From the NCBI RefSeq assembly GCF_000014225.1, contig NC_008228.1, positions 4,402,001-4,466,000 on the forward strand: a stretch of 64,000 bases of DNA, given 5' to 3'. This document shows, one piece after another, positions 16,284 through 25,712 of the stretch; the stretch's first letter is position 1, and every line of letters starts with the position of its first letter. The position numbers and the translations under genes were made by a program. The stretch comes from Paraglaciecola sp. T6c. Lineage in GTDB: Bacteria; Pseudomonadota; Gammaproteobacteria; Enterobacterales; Alteromonadaceae. Below the pieces are notes generated by a model. It saw only the letters and a program-made list of their open reading frames with translations. It ran no database searches and was not told the DNA's origin.

Positions 16284-18452
16284 TTAGTATTTTTTCCACA
16301 CCGTTAAATGATTTCGCTGTCGCTGGCTACTTCTATTATCTAACTGAACATCACTCATAACGTCAGATTCCGTAAGCAATTCACAGTGCACTGCTAATAT
16401 TTGCTTTAAATGTGTCTCGCTGGTTTGATTTTCACCGTTAGCTTTGAAGCCACCTAGCCATTTCTGCTTAGGGGTCAGTGTTTCTGACCACTGATACGCG
16501 CTAGAAAGCAGTAAGATCCCATCTTGATTCAGGCGGCTTAACATTTGATTAATGAATAGTTGCGGATCGTAAAGTACATCAAGCACGCGATGAGCAACAA
16601 TCAGATCGTAGCCATCAAAATGCGCCTTCAAGTTGTGCCCATCTCCTTGAGTAAAGTGCAGATTGTCATAGCACGCGTTCAGATTGACGTCTTGCAAACC
16701 GACTTCTACAAATTGCTGCAGTTCCCCCTCACTAGGTAATGCATAACGTAGCTGACCACGCTTTTTCAGTTGCAAAGCATGCTGAATATGGCGCGCGGTA
16801 AAATCTATGCCATCCACCTGCTTGAATATATGACTCAACTCGAAACTTAAGCGCCCAGTGCCACAGCCAATATCTAACGCTTTAGTATTGTTGCATGTTG
16901 CGCTGCTTAACAACGTTTGGCAGTGAGATAGCACCTGCTGAATATCATGGTCTTCGTTACCACTGTTAACGCCATATTGATGATGCAGCATTCGACTGAT
17001 ATCAATTTGACTTTCGTAGGGATTGACCGCGGTAATGGGAATATCGTTCTTGTTTGACTCAACGTACCTAAACCCAGCATGCTGGAAGAAGTGCCTTCTA
17101 AAGGCATAGCGCGAATCTCTTGTCGCCTCATTGCCGGTAGAAATCCAAGAGCCGCCCTTAATTAGATTATGCTGACCGTCAAATGTTGGAGTCGAAAAGT
17201 CATCGTAAAGAGGGTGCACCGCAAAGCCTTCAAAACCGTCTATCGGGCTTTCGGTCCATTGCCATACATTCCCTATCACATCAAAAAAACCGCCTTGAGG
17301 GTACAAGTCCACGGGACATGAGGACGCGAAATGCTCAAGATTGATATTACCTGGCGCAGTGTCCCAATAGGGTAAATCGCCCTCTACGGTATCTCTTAGT
17401 ACTTGCCACTCGGCTTCGGTTGGCAGGCGCACGAAGCCTTGTGACGATTGTGTTTTCCAATTACAAAACGCTTTGGCTTCGAGGTAATTGACTTCAACCG
17501 GCCAGCTAGCTGGCAACGGGACCTCGTGGATAAGATTACGCTGGTAATAAGTCCCCTCTCGTAACAACCAAAAACGTGGCATAGTCGCTTGGGTATAATT
17601 CAACCAAGCCCTGCCCTCTTCGGTCCATAATTCAGGTGTTTGATAACCACCGGCATCAACAAATTGCAAAAATTCTTGGTTAGACACTAAGGTTTGGCTT
17701 GCCTGAAAAGTATCCACTGAAATATCTGAAATTCCATATTCGTTATCCCAGCCATAGGTGTCATTGCTGCTAGGTTTACCTAATCGAATGTCTTGAGGTG
17801 GAACACTTACCAACCGATTTTTTTGGTTTTGCGGTTCAACAAATTCGAAATCAGGGCAAGCCGGCCATTGACCATTATCAGTCAGGTATTTTGTGTCGAG
17901 CATACGCAAAATGACCGAAGAGGTTTCAATGTGAATACCTTCATGCTCACACCCCATCAGAATAATCCATGCTGGTGAGTTCTGGGTGATTGGCAATGTC
18001 AGCGGCATGTCGTCGATAAACTGACTGACCATGGCTCTTACTTTATGTCGGTAGTCGCGTACAGCGCTGACTGTCGGCCACTGGTAATTATCAGGGGATA
18101 AATCGTCCCACGACATTTCATCCACACCCACCGCACACGTAGACTCTATATGCGTGTCGACTCGCTCGTCGATAAAATTCCCCAACATTAGTTTGTTAAC
18201 GTAAAAAACAGCTGTGTGACCAAAATAAAATATAAGTGGATGTCGCAGAGACTCAGGCCTTAAATAGAATGCCGAGTCGTCATTAATCAAGTCAAACAGT
18301 GACTCATACAGTGCCCAATTTTGTAGGAAATAACGTTTCAATTCGCTGCGCTTAACAGCAGCATCGGTTCCACTGAGCAAGGGAGGTTTGTTCAGCCTAG
18401 GCAGTTGCTCTACTTCTGGTTCAGCGATTGTGTTTAGTCGTTGTGCATGCAT
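16284..18452 (-). CDS. ovoA: OvoA, 5-histidylcysteine sulfoxide synthase (ovothiol)
   Basis: A 722-residue bifunctional enzyme with an EgtB-like part and a C-terminal SAM methyltransferase, the fusion that defines OvoA. The N-terminal DinB-like domain carries iron-ligand histidines (H79 in YFGHTAVFY, H170 and H174 in HEGIHIE). The central formylglycine-generating-type sulfatase-modifying domain is visible (VRLPTEAEWQVLRD, GNVWQWTESPI, KGGSWISTGNEA). The methyltransferase starts near residue 500 with motif I LDIGCGTGRLSFEL at about 524. Known OvoA couples histidine and cysteine with O2 and later methylates to ovothiol. It lies 17 nt after a GS-fold ligase gene. No PLP lyase (OvoB) is seen nearby. 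Confidence 0.93.
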   Translation of the reverse strand: MHAQRLNTIAEPEVEQLPRLNKPPLLSGTDAAVKRSELKRYFLQNWALYESLFDLINDDSAFYLRPESLRHPLIFYFGHTAVFYVNKLMLGNFIDERVDTHIESTCAVGVDEMSWDDLSPDNYQWPTVSAVRDYRHKVRAMVSQFIDDMPLTLPITQNSPAWIILMGCEHEGIHIETSSVILRMLDTKYLTDNGQWPACPDFEFVEPQNQKNRLVSVPPQDIRLGKPSSNDTYGWDNEYGISDISVDTFQASQTLVSNQEFLQFVDAGGYQTPELWTEEGRAWLNYTQATMPRFWLLREGTYYQRNLIHEVPLPASWPVEVNYLEAKAFCNWKTQSSQGFVRLPTEAEWQVLRDTVEGDLPYWDTAPGNINLEHFASSCPVDLYPQGGFFDVIGNVWQWTESPIDGFEGFAVHPLYDDFSTPTFDGQHNLIKGGSWISTGNEATRDSRYAFRRHFFQHAGFRYVESNKNDIPITAVNPYESQIDISRMLHHQYGVNSGNEDHDIQQVLSHCQTLLSSATCNNTKALDIGCGTGRLSFELSHIFKQVDGIDFTARHIQHALQLKKRGQLRYALPSEGELQQFVEVGLQDVNLNACYDNLHFTQGDGHNLKAHFDGYDLIVAHRVLDVLYDPQLFINQMLSRLNQDGILLLSSAYQWSETLTPKQKWLGGFKANGENQTSETHLKQILAVHCELLTESDVMSDVQLDNRSSQRQRNHLTVWKKY

Positions 18453-18469
18453 ATGATTAACTTCTTTAA

Positions 18470-19597
18470 TTATGTGATCAATTTTGGCGAATAACGTCGC
18501 AAAAATTGTGTTTGTAGCCAGGTGCCTACTGATTCAAATTGCCCATAAAAGGCCTGTTGGCAATAATAATCCACTTGCTGAGCAAACCATTTCTGCTGAG
18601 AAAATAGCGCCAATGCTCCTGATACCACCGACCCATCGCTCTTTTGACTATCATGCAAGGAAGGTGGAAATGCTCGGCTAGAAAAGGCCGGGGGTAATTC
18701 ATCTTTACGCTGCCAACTCTGAATGGCTTGTAATACATTTAATAGGATAAAGATCATATTTAGATAGGGATCATAAGCAGAGCTCGTTGCCCCAACTCGA
18801 TGCTCTACTCGCGCCGTCTTTTGCCAGTTATGGCTATAACTCAGTACCTGATTATTGGCTCCGTAGAATAACGGCTCTTGCCCCATAGGTTGGTTGTGCT
18901 TGCCCACCTTTTTATACAAGGCGATACTTCCCTGATGACCGCCAGACAACATAAACGGTGAACTCAATTCAGCATCAAGGCCGTAGTCGCTACGCAGGGA
19001 GAGACGTTTGAAGGCGTCCTCTTCGGGTAAAAATAACAAACAGCAGTGAAAACTATTGGTCAGCAGATGGTGTTGTATCCACTCACCTAAATTTGAATGC
19101 GGTATCAGGTTACTGCCTGTGTTATCGGCCACACTTACATTCATTTGAATTGCATTAGGAATATGAACAGAGCGAGTGTCCGTGGAAAATATTGCGCCAG
19201 AACCTGGCACATATCGCCCTTTGTCAGCTGCCCAAGCGACGGGCTTTAGCAAGACATTGCTGGCGCCAAAGCGCCGCATAATAGTCGGTAGCAATTGCAT
19301 TGCACTGGCTAAATCTTGCGCCTCTTTGAGGGGCGATTGACCGTTAAACAAGGAAACGTATTCCCATTGCTGATGCCAAAATTCTGTTTTCAAGGCACCG
19401 TTGATGCCCAAATCCAGCAATGACTGGTTTACTCTCGCAAAGTCTAAAGAATGCTTCGCTGACGCGGTTTCATAGACCCCTTCTAGCTCCACATGCACCA
19501 AAGGCGTTAGCCCTAAGTCGGCAAAGCATTGCAACAATTGACGAAGCACTTGCTGGCTGACTTGCTGACTCTGAGATGATACTGCTACCTTTTGCAC
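18470..19597 (-). CDS. Glutamine-synthetase-fold ligase-like protein next to ovoA
   Basis: A 375-residue protein that I read as a divergent member of the glutamine synthetase / carboxylate-amine ligase fold. Supporting segments in family order are VHVELEGVYETAS (about 36), EFWHQQWEYVSLFNGQSP (about 79), ASNVLLKPVAWAADKGRYVPGSGA (about 110), and the C-terminal ARVEHRVGATSSAYDPYLNM (about 262), which mirrors the RxExR...NPYL signature of glutamine synthetases. The N-terminal beta-grasp domain is short or missing, and several ligands are changed, so catalysis is not assured. The start is GTG with AAGGG five bases upstream. It is the first gene of a two-gene unit with ovoA. By analogy with EgtA, gamma-glutamylcysteine synthesis or ligation to an ovothiol intermediate is possible. 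Confidence 0.6.
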   Translation of the reverse strand: MQKVAVSSQSQQVSQQVLRQLLQCFADLGLTPLVHVELEGVYETASAKHSLDFARVNQSLLDLGINGALKTEFWHQQWEYVSLFNGQSPLKEAQDLASAMQLLPTIMRRFGASNVLLKPVAWAADKGRYVPGSGAIFSTDTRSVHIPNAIQMNVSVADNTGSNLIPHSNLGEWIQHHLLTNSFHCCLLFLPEEDAFKRLSLRSDYGLDAELSSPFMLSGGHQGSIALYKKVGKHNQPMGQEPLFYGANNQVLSYSHNWQKTARVEHRVGATSSAYDPYLNMIFILLNVLQAIQSWQRKDELPPAFSSRAFPPSLHDSQKSDGSVVSGALALFSQQKWFAQQVDYYCQQAFYGQFESVGTWLQTQFLRRYSPKLIT

Positions 19598-19789
19598 CGC
19601 GGCCCTTTCACTTTAGCTAATACCCTCTTCACAACGGTAATGATGAAAACTATGACTGGTCATTACGGTTAAGGACCGAAAAAGTTTGTCGTTAATTGCA
19701 TTTTATTATCCAGCCCTGGCTTTGGCGGATTGTTTCTAGTGTGTACGATGATATTTGTATTGCTGGCGGTGTGAATAAATAAACAACCA

Positions 19790-20779
19790 TCAGAACCACT
19801 TTTTCCACACCATAAAGCCGCCTAATAAGGCAACAAGCCCCAACATAGAGAAGGTTAAAACATTGAACGCATGCGGGTTATCAATACCGGGTAATCCGCC
19901 CACGTTCATGCCAAAAACGCCGGTCAGAAATGACAGAGGCAAGAAAATCGCCGTAACTAGCGACAAAACGTACATCACCATGCCTTGGCGATCGGCAATT
20001 CGGTTGCGTACTTCGTCTTGCAATACGATTGCACGTTCACGGGCGAGATCTAAATCTTCTACATAGCGCGTGGCTCTGTCGCTTAGCTCTCTTAACGTAA
20101 ATGCTTGCTCGGAGTTTAAAAACTGGTTGCTGCGGTACAATGTATCCAGAGCGTCTCGTTGCGGTGCCAAGTAGCGGCGTATTGAGGCAGCTTGTCGACG
20201 CACAGTGGACAAACGTTGACGCGCTTTGCTATCCATAGATTCTGATGTTTCAAAATCGACTAGCTCTTCATCTAAAATATCAACCATTTCGCTTATATGG
20301 ACGACCACTCGCTCAATCACTTCTAGCAGCAAATCACCAGCACTGGTTATTTTAGTACCTTGGTCAATATCATTTTTAACGTCTTGTACTGAATATAATT
20401 TTCTATCTTTACGCCTGGCTGACACAATGCCTTTTTCGGTTAGCCACAAGCGCAACGACACCATGTCTTCTGGATCAGCATCAGGGTTAGTATTAATACC
20501 GCGTAAGTAAACGACTAAACCACCATCCATACTTAAGGTTTTAGGCCGCGTCTCTAGGGCGATCAGGGAGTCAGCAACGTTTTTCGATAACCCTAGGTCA
20601 TACATTGTTTGTTCTGCGTCAATCGAGTCCGACTGCAAATGCACCCAAGAAAAGCCCGGTTTATTCTTTGTCGCTTTCAGTCCTGCTAAATCGACAGGGC
20701 TGGCCGAGCCGTCCGTAAAATAATACGCCCATAAAAAGCTATCGCGTTGATTTGAGTTCTGTTCTTGCTGATGCTGCAT
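19790..20779 (-). CDS. zntB: ZntB-type CorA-family metal transporter
   Basis: A 329-residue CorA-superfamily protein. The large cytoplasmic domain (to about residue 265) is followed by two C-terminal helices with the signature GMNVGG in the loop (LTGVFGMNVGGLPGIDNPH). GMN is the CorA/ZntB filter, and the following glycine-rich loop resembles ZntB. The cytoplasmic part includes WVHLQSDSIDAEQ and a heptad-like region before TM1. Zn2+ transport is inferred from the family. The start ATG follows GGGAG with 7-nt spacing. The gene is alone, divergent from rimK. Confidence 0.88.
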   Translation of the reverse strand: MQHQQEQNSNQRDSFLWAYYFTDGSASPVDLAGLKATKNKPGFSWVHLQSDSIDAEQTMYDLGLSKNVADSLIALETRPKTLSMDGGLVVYLRGINTNPDADPEDMVSLRLWLTEKGIVSARRKDRKLYSVQDVKNDIDQGTKITSAGDLLLEVIERVVVHISEMVDILDEELVDFETSESMDSKARQRLSTVRRQAASIRRYLAPQRDALDTLYRSNQFLNSEQAFTLRELSDRATRYVEDLDLARERAIVLQDEVRNRIADRQGMVMYVLSLVTAIFLPLSFLTGVFGMNVGGLPGIDNPHAFNVLTFSMLGLVALLGGFMVWKKWF

Positions 20780-21031
20780 GGTGTCGCTCCCACCGGACGA
20801 TAAGTGTGGCGAATATAAAGCACCTTTTTATGTATGCAAACTTGTTTTTTACCGTCTCAAGGTTTAAAAAATATTAAAAGGTGTACACTACACAGATTCG
20901 GTCGTCACTTCACAAACGACTAGTAACAGTGACTTCAAATCCTGTCAATAAGCTCCATTAATCGTGGGTTTGTTTCATCCACCCTCAGGGTTTAGGCTCA
21001 GTATACATTCATTGATTTTCAAGAGATCCAC

Positions 21032-21937
21032 ATGAAAATAGCTATTTTATCGCGTAACCAAAATCTATATTCCACCAAACGCCTCAAAGAAGCAGGTGAG
21101 AGCTTGGGCCATGAAGTTGATGTTATTGACACCCTTCATTGCTACATGGACATCAGCAGCAATCGCCCGGCCGTTCGCTTTAAAGGGGAAGCACTGCCCT
21201 ATTACGACGCCATAATTCCGCGCATTGGTGCATCTGTGACGTTTTATGGAACAGCCGTGGTTCGTCAATTTGAAATGATGGGTACTTTTAGTATTAACGA
21301 GTCTGTGGCCATTAGCCGTTCTCGCGACAAATTGCGCTCAATGCAGCTATTGTCGCGCAAAGGTATTGGAATGCCACGTACAGGCTTCGCTCGTCAGCCT
21401 GACCGTATTGATGATTTGATAAAAAACGTAGGAGGCGCCCCAGTAGTTATTAAATTATTAGAAGGCACTCAAGGCATAGGCGTAGTGCTAGCCGATACGC
21501 AGAAAGCCGCAGAATCTATCATTGAAGCGTTCATGGGCTTGAACGCAAATATATTAGTGCAGGAATATATCAAAGAGGCCGGCGGAGCGGATATTCGCTG
21601 CTTAGTCGTAGGCGGTAAAGTTGTTGCTGCAATGAAGCGCCAAGCTGCGGCAGGGGAATTTCGTTCAAATTTACACCGAGGGGGCTCAGCCAGCTTAGTA
21701 CGCCTTTCGCCACAAGAACGTAAAACAGCTATTGATGCAGCAAAAACCATGGGTCTTAACATGTGCGGTGTGGATATCCTTCGTTCAAACAATGGGCCGG
21801 TCGTGATGGAAGTGAATTCATCCCCAGGCCTCGAAGGAATTGAAACGGCGACAGGCAAAGATGTTGCTAGCATGATCATCGAATTTATTGTAAAAAATGC
21901 CAAGCCAAATAATACCAAGACCCGAGGCAAAGGCTAG
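21032..21937 (+). CDS. rimK: RimK, ribosomal protein S6 glutamate ligase
   Basis: ATP-grasp ligase that adds glutamates to the C-terminus of ribosomal protein S6. The 301-residue sequence starts [18 protein letters not shown], has the central ATP-grasp segment [17 protein letters not shown] and the metal/ATP site [25 protein letters not shown]. Length and pattern match E. coli RimK. The gene is followed 71 nt later by a RimB-type protease gene on the same strand, the usual modifier pair. SD AGAG lies ahead of the ATG. Confidence 0.95.
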   Translation: MKIAILSRNQNLYSTKRLKEAGESLGHEVDVIDTLHCYMDISSNRPAVRFKGEALPYYDAIIPRIGASVTFYGTAVVRQFEMMGTFSINESVAISRSRDKLRSMQLLSRKGIGMPRTGFARQPDRIDDLIKNVGGAPVVIKLLEGTQGIGVVLADTQKAAESIIEAFMGLNANILVQEYIKEAGGADIRCLVVGGKVVAAMKRQAAAGEFRSNLHRGGSASLVRLSPQERKTAIDAAKTMGLNMCGVDILRSNNGPVVMEVNSSPGLEGIETATGKDVASMIIEFIVKNAKPNNTKTRGKG

Positions 21938-22008
21938 ACGCCACGGTCCACCGTAGGCGCGCTTTGTTTAAAGCCTGCCAGTGCGCCCATCTTTTAAGAG
22001 ATACAACG

Positions 22009-22458
22009 ATGCATAGATATTTAAATAAACCCATAGTCGGCACCCTTGAGTTGTGTGACTTACCAGAACTGACGATCCAGTCGTTAAACGTTAGGGTTGA
22101 TACAGGCGCTACGACCTCATCTCTGCACGTAGACAATATTGAAGAGTTTGAACGTGGTGGCAATATTTGGGTCAGCTTCGACATTCATCCGAATATCCAC
22201 AATGTGGCTGACATTGTTCGCCGCGAAGCAAAAGTAGAAGCCATCAAGCGAGTCAAAAGCTCAACCGCCACCCTTGAAAAACGCTATACCATTAAAACTG
22301 AAATCCAAATGGCCGATTTAACATGGGACATTCAATTGACCCTCACAGATCGCTCTGAAATGACCTATTTGATGTTGCTCGGGCGCGAAGCAATGGCCGG
22401 AAAGTTCCTCGTTGACCCTTCACTTGAATATGAACTTAGCGCGGGTTCAGTGAATTAA
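22009..22458 (+). CDS. rimB: RimB-type ATP-dependent zinc protease
   Basis: A 149-residue retropepsin-like protein of the Zn_protease (DUF785) family, in which RimB trims glutamates added by RimK. The aspartyl motif RVDTGATTSSLHVDN lies near residue 30, and the C-terminal LLGREAMAGKFLVDPS is typical of the family. I choose the ATG at 22009 (MHRYLNKPIVGT), with AGAGAT upstream, over the open start at 21964. The gene follows rimK on the same strand. Confidence 0.85.
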   Translation: MHRYLNKPIVGTLELCDLPELTIQSLNVRVDTGATTSSLHVDNIEEFERGGNIWVSFDIHPNIHNVADIVRREAKVEAIKRVKSSTATLEKRYTIKTEIQMADLTWDIQLTLTDRSEMTYLMLLGREAMAGKFLVDPSLEYELSAGSVN

Positions 22459-22720
22459 ATCAGTGTATTTATCGACATAGACGAAACAGCGTTTATGTTC
22501 GTTAGTTGGCGCTATTTTGTATGAAAGTAACGCCAACCATAAGAAAAATTTACTTTCTTCGATTTGAAATTTTGCAAAATAGCGTTATCCCCTACCTTGA
22601 TAAACTACCCAGAACATGAACTAACTCGTTGATTTTTAAACTCTATTTAAACTAGCATTTGAGATGGCATTTATTCTGCTCCCGAGACAGCAAATCATTA
22701 ACCATTGTTGTTGGAGTATC

Positions 22721-23263
22721 ATGCGCAAGTCGTATATTTTTGGGTTATCACTTTTCTTGGTCATACTCTCAGGAACTGTTCACGCTAGAGAGCAAGGGTA
22801 CGCCATTGACTTTCTAAATGGTGAAGGGAGCACGCAGGGGATCCGTTTGGCATACCGACCTTTCACGCATCAGGTGGCCGAAATACCTTGGCTGGGTAAG
22901 GTGGATTTATATTGGGAAGTCAGCGCCAATTTCTGGGAGTACGGAGAGCAAAATAGCCACCAGACAAATTACGCGATATCTCTTTCACCGGTCATATCGA
23001 AGCAATTTACTACGTTGTGGGACCAATACCCAGTAAAGTGGGAAGCAGGTATCGGCGTGAGTCTAGTGAAAGATAGAAAATTTGCCGGAAAAGACATTGG
23101 CTCTCACTACCAATTCGAAGATAGATTGGGGGTAAAAGTCGAATTTGGACAGAATAACACTTCGTCCTTGGCGCTACGATATATGCACTATTCTAACGGC
23201 GGTCTGGGGAGTAAGAATCCTGGAATGGACTTTTTGAACATCGCATACGCAAAATCATTCTGA
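22721..23263 (+). CDS. pagL: PagL-like lipid A 3-O-deacylase
   Basis: Outer-membrane beta-barrel of 180 residues with a signal peptide (MRKSYIFGLSLFLVILSGTVHA). PagL enzymes remove the 3-O acyl chain of lipid A using a His-Ser-Glu triad near the C-terminus. Here H156 and S158 are clear (RYMHYSNGG), but the position of the catalytic Glu, 12 residues after the Ser, is Asp170 (KNPGMDFL). The terminal residue is Phe, as usual for OMPs. The ATG at 22721 follows TTGGAG and is better than the open frame from 22664, which would bury the signal peptide. The gene is alone. Confidence 0.82.
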   Translation: MRKSYIFGLSLFLVILSGTVHAREQGYAIDFLNGEGSTQGIRLAYRPFTHQVAEIPWLGKVDLYWEVSANFWEYGEQNSHQTNYAISLSPVISKQFTTLWDQYPVKWEAGIGVSLVKDRKFAGKDIGSHYQFEDRLGVKVEFGQNNTSSLALRYMHYSNGGLGSKNPGMDFLNIAYAKSF

Positions 23264-23288
23264 TGAGTAAACAACGTTAACTCATCAG
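23260..23288. terminator. Hairpin at the end of pagL
   Basis: CTGATGAGT pairs perfectly with ACTCATCAG over an 11-nt loop and includes the pagL stop codon. There is no T run, so termination is uncertain. It lies between convergent genes. Confidence 0.5.
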
Positions 23289-23327
23289 ATGGAAATGATA
23301 GATACGCCAAGGTGATGTAAACCGACC

Positions 23328-24230
23328 TTATTGAGAAGCGAACTGATCCCGTCCGTTGGTTTTAGCGAGATACAAACGCCGATCCGCCGTATCAATTAAT
23401 TCTTGCAGGGTCTTTTTGCCACCGTCACTAGCCGCTATACCGATACTTCCTGTGACCACACCAAAGGGTGAACCCTTGTGTTTAATTCCCAGCTCACGCA
23501 CACTCGTTAGCAGCTTTGTAGCCACCAGAATTGCACCTGCTATGCCGGTTTCAGGTAGTACAACTGCGAATTCCTCCCCACCGAACCGAGCAACGAAGTC
23601 CCCAGGGCGCTCTACAGACTGCTTTAATACCTTGGCCACTAAGCGCAAACAGTCGTCGCCGGCTAAATGGCCATAGTGATCATTGTAATATTTGAAAAAG
23701 TCGATATCGAACATCAACAGAGCGAAGAAACTTCCACTGCGTTGGCTCAACTTTTGTTGGCGCAACAGGTACTCATCGAAATAACGCCGATTACTGACTT
23801 GGGTTAATCCATCTTGGTAGGCCATACGACGCAGCTCATCCGTTAACTCTTTCAACGCGAGGTGCGACTTAATACGATGATTTAAGGTATTGGCGTTTAC
23901 CGGCTTGGTTAAAAAATCAACGCCGCCTGCTTCCCAACATTTGTCTTCCGCATCTGAATCACCGTGCCCTGTCACGAATACGATAGGGATATCATGCGTT
24001 TCACTTTTTTCTTTTAACGTTTTACAGGCTTCTACGCCGTTGATGTCAGGCATATCCATATCCATTAACACCAGATCAGGGGCGTGCGTCATGCAAAACG
24101 CGATCGCTTCTCGCCCAGAGGTGACCGCAAAGACGTTGTATGTATCCGTTAATGTGTTCGATAAAACATGAATATTGATCGGTTCATCATCGACTATTAA
24201 TATTCGCGCTTTTTCAGCGTTTTTAAGCAT
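23328..24230 (-). CDS. Response regulator with GGDEF domain (diguanylate cyclase)
   Basis: A 300-residue protein with an N-terminal receiver (ILIVDDEPIN, phospho-acceptor D57 in VLMDMDMPD, Lys in LTKP) and a C-terminal GGDEF domain. The active site is GGEEF at 217-221, an accepted catalytic variant, and the inhibitory RxxD site (RPGD, 208-211) lies exactly five residues upstream. It should make cyclic di-GMP when phosphorylated. The start could be GTG 24239 or ATG 24230. No histidine kinase is adjacent, so the input is unknown. Confidence 0.92.
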   Translation of the reverse strand: MLKNAEKARILIVDDEPINIHVLSNTLTDTYNVFAVTSGREAIAFCMTHAPDLVLMDMDMPDINGVEACKTLKEKSETHDIPIVFVTGHGDSDAEDKCWEAGGVDFLTKPVNANTLNHRIKSHLALKELTDELRRMAYQDGLTQVSNRRYFDEYLLRQQKLSQRSGSFFALLMFDIDFFKYYNDHYGHLAGDDCLRLVAKVLKQSVERPGDFVARFGGEEFAVVLPETGIAGAILVATKLLTSVRELGIKHKGSPFGVVTGSIGIAASDGGKKTLQELIDTADRRLYLAKTNGRDQFASQ

Positions 24231-24817
24231 TTGACTCACTGTGAAGATAGACGTACGAAGAAATAGATTTAGTTGTTTACATGATTATAGTAAACCGACT
24301 GCACTATGCGATTGCAAGCATTACTAATTGATTTTATTGCGTATTTGCGGCACAACTATATACTAAAGTTACATTGACATTAAAGTATTTATAACCATTA
24401 ACTCAAGTAAGCATGATTAAAAGTGTAATCGCACATGTTGACGGCATTTAGCAGTAAAATTGGCCACCTTATAGGTGTGGTGGCGTAACATTACACTACG
24501 GAAAACAATAGTGAAAAACGCCCCACTTGGCCTTTAGTTTAAATCTGAAGATTAAGACTCACAGCTTGGGCTGTTGATATTGAAATCGATCTAATTGGCA
24601 GCGAATATTGTAGTGGGTTCTTCACGCGTCGATTTGACATAAACGAAACCCACGAGTAACCTTTTATTACTTGAACATTCGTTCAAAAGATAAAGTACAA
24701 TCCTTGTGCGGCTCAGGCAATACTTAATCAGCTATTTTATTTCGCTGAAAATCCATATGCGCTATCCATCAAGTGTGTCAGCGGGTCGAAAAGAGATTAT
24801 GTCAACGAGAGGTAAGC
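24231..24817. promoter_or_regulatory. Divergent spacer with TetR-type operator at 24671-24686
   Basis: I see no gene in these 587 bases. The clear element is TTGAAC-ATTC-GTTCAA at 24671-24686, a perfect 6-bp-arm inverted repeat of the sort bound by TetR regulators. It is 131 bases before the TetR start, so autoregulation is plausible. The remaining sequence is AT-rich without other notable repeats. Confidence 0.5.
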
Positions 24818-25411
24818 ATGGCTAATGTTTCAAAATTCAATAGGACAGACGTGCTTGAAAAAGCCACTCAGTTATTCTGGGAGAGGGGCTATGTAGGCAC
24901 CTCGACCCGTGAATTACAAAGTGCGCTTGATATGCGACCCGGCAGTATTTATGCCGCATTTGGCAGCAAAGCCGATTTATTCGCTAGCGTACTCAATCAT
25001 TACGCACAAGCACTGACAGAACAACTGAACACGCAAGTGATGAACAATGCGAACGCTCTACAAGCGTTCCAGCAACTGATCCACGACCTGGTGTTATGTC
25101 CAAATAGCACTAGACCGAGCGAAATGTGCATGCTGGCTAAAACGCTGGCAGAGCTCGATGAAAGCCATCGTGAAATATTGAGTTTGGTACGCACTTTACT
25201 CAATCAAGTCGAGGCCAAGTTTGCAGACGTGTTTACTAAAGCAAAAGAGCAAGGTCAATTACCAGCTAACACCGATGTCGTCGCAACGGCCAGAACTCTG
25301 CAGATAAGCATTATCGGTTGGCGTTCTTATCTCAAAGCGACAAGAGACACTCAAGTTGTGGAGCAGCAAATTGAGCAGCTTTTTCAGCAGCTCACCCATC
25401 CTATACACTGA
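24818..25411 (+). CDS. TetR-family transcriptional regulator
   Basis: A 197-residue regulator. The helix-turn-helix region is residues 10-55 (DVLEKATQLFWERGYVGTSTRELQ in part, then MRPGSIYAAFGSKADLF), which matches the TetR/AcrR N-terminus. The C-terminal ligand domain has no assignable specificity. The ATG at 24818 is preceded by GAGAGG. No transporter or enzyme gene is co-directional next to it apart from the MscS channel 300 bases on, so its targets are unknown. Confidence 0.9.
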   Translation: MANVSKFNRTDVLEKATQLFWERGYVGTSTRELQSALDMRPGSIYAAFGSKADLFASVLNHYAQALTEQLNTQVMNNANALQAFQQLIHDLVLCPNSTRPSEMCMLAKTLAELDESHREILSLVRTLLNQVEAKFADVFTKAKEQGQLPANTDVVATARTLQISIIGWRSYLKATRDTQVVEQQIEQLFQQLTHPIH

Positions 25412-25429
25412 CATTGTATTTTGCCTTAG

Positions 25430-25454
25430 GCACTGAGTGAGTCCAGCTCAGTGC
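25430..25454 (+). terminator. Weak hairpin after TetR gene
   Basis: GCACTGAG pairs with CTCAGTGC over 9 nt, 19 bases after the stop. It lacks a T run. The rest of 25412-25712 holds no gene that I support. Confidence 0.4.
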
Positions 25455-25633
25455 AGGGATTTGCGTTCGTTTAACGCTATATTCTTTCATTTTGTCTTTA
25501 TTTTTTGTGCTTTAACGTCACTTTCACCCTCATTTACACTGCAACAGTCCACTATTGTCTAATAGCACTTACGGCCCATCCTTCGTAAAGTTTTACCTTG
25601 GCCAAAATAGTAATCATTACTAATGGCAAACAC

Positions 25634-25656
25634 TGTAGTGCGCAGGGTGCACTACA
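25634..25656. promoter_or_regulatory. Inverted repeat upstream of mscS-like gene
   Basis: TGTAGTGC and GCACTACA form perfect 8-bp arms spaced by 7 nt, about 57 bases before the channel gene start. It could be an operator. Confidence 0.4.
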
Positions 25657-25712
25657 AAACACAAAGCGAACACAAGTCGTCGTTCGCTCGAAATAGATAA
25701 AAGGGATGTTCC

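Noticed and set aside
21469-21930. A 153-codon open frame on the minus strand
   Set aside because: It lies wholly inside rimK on the other strand, and its product has no recognisable fold or ribosome binding site.
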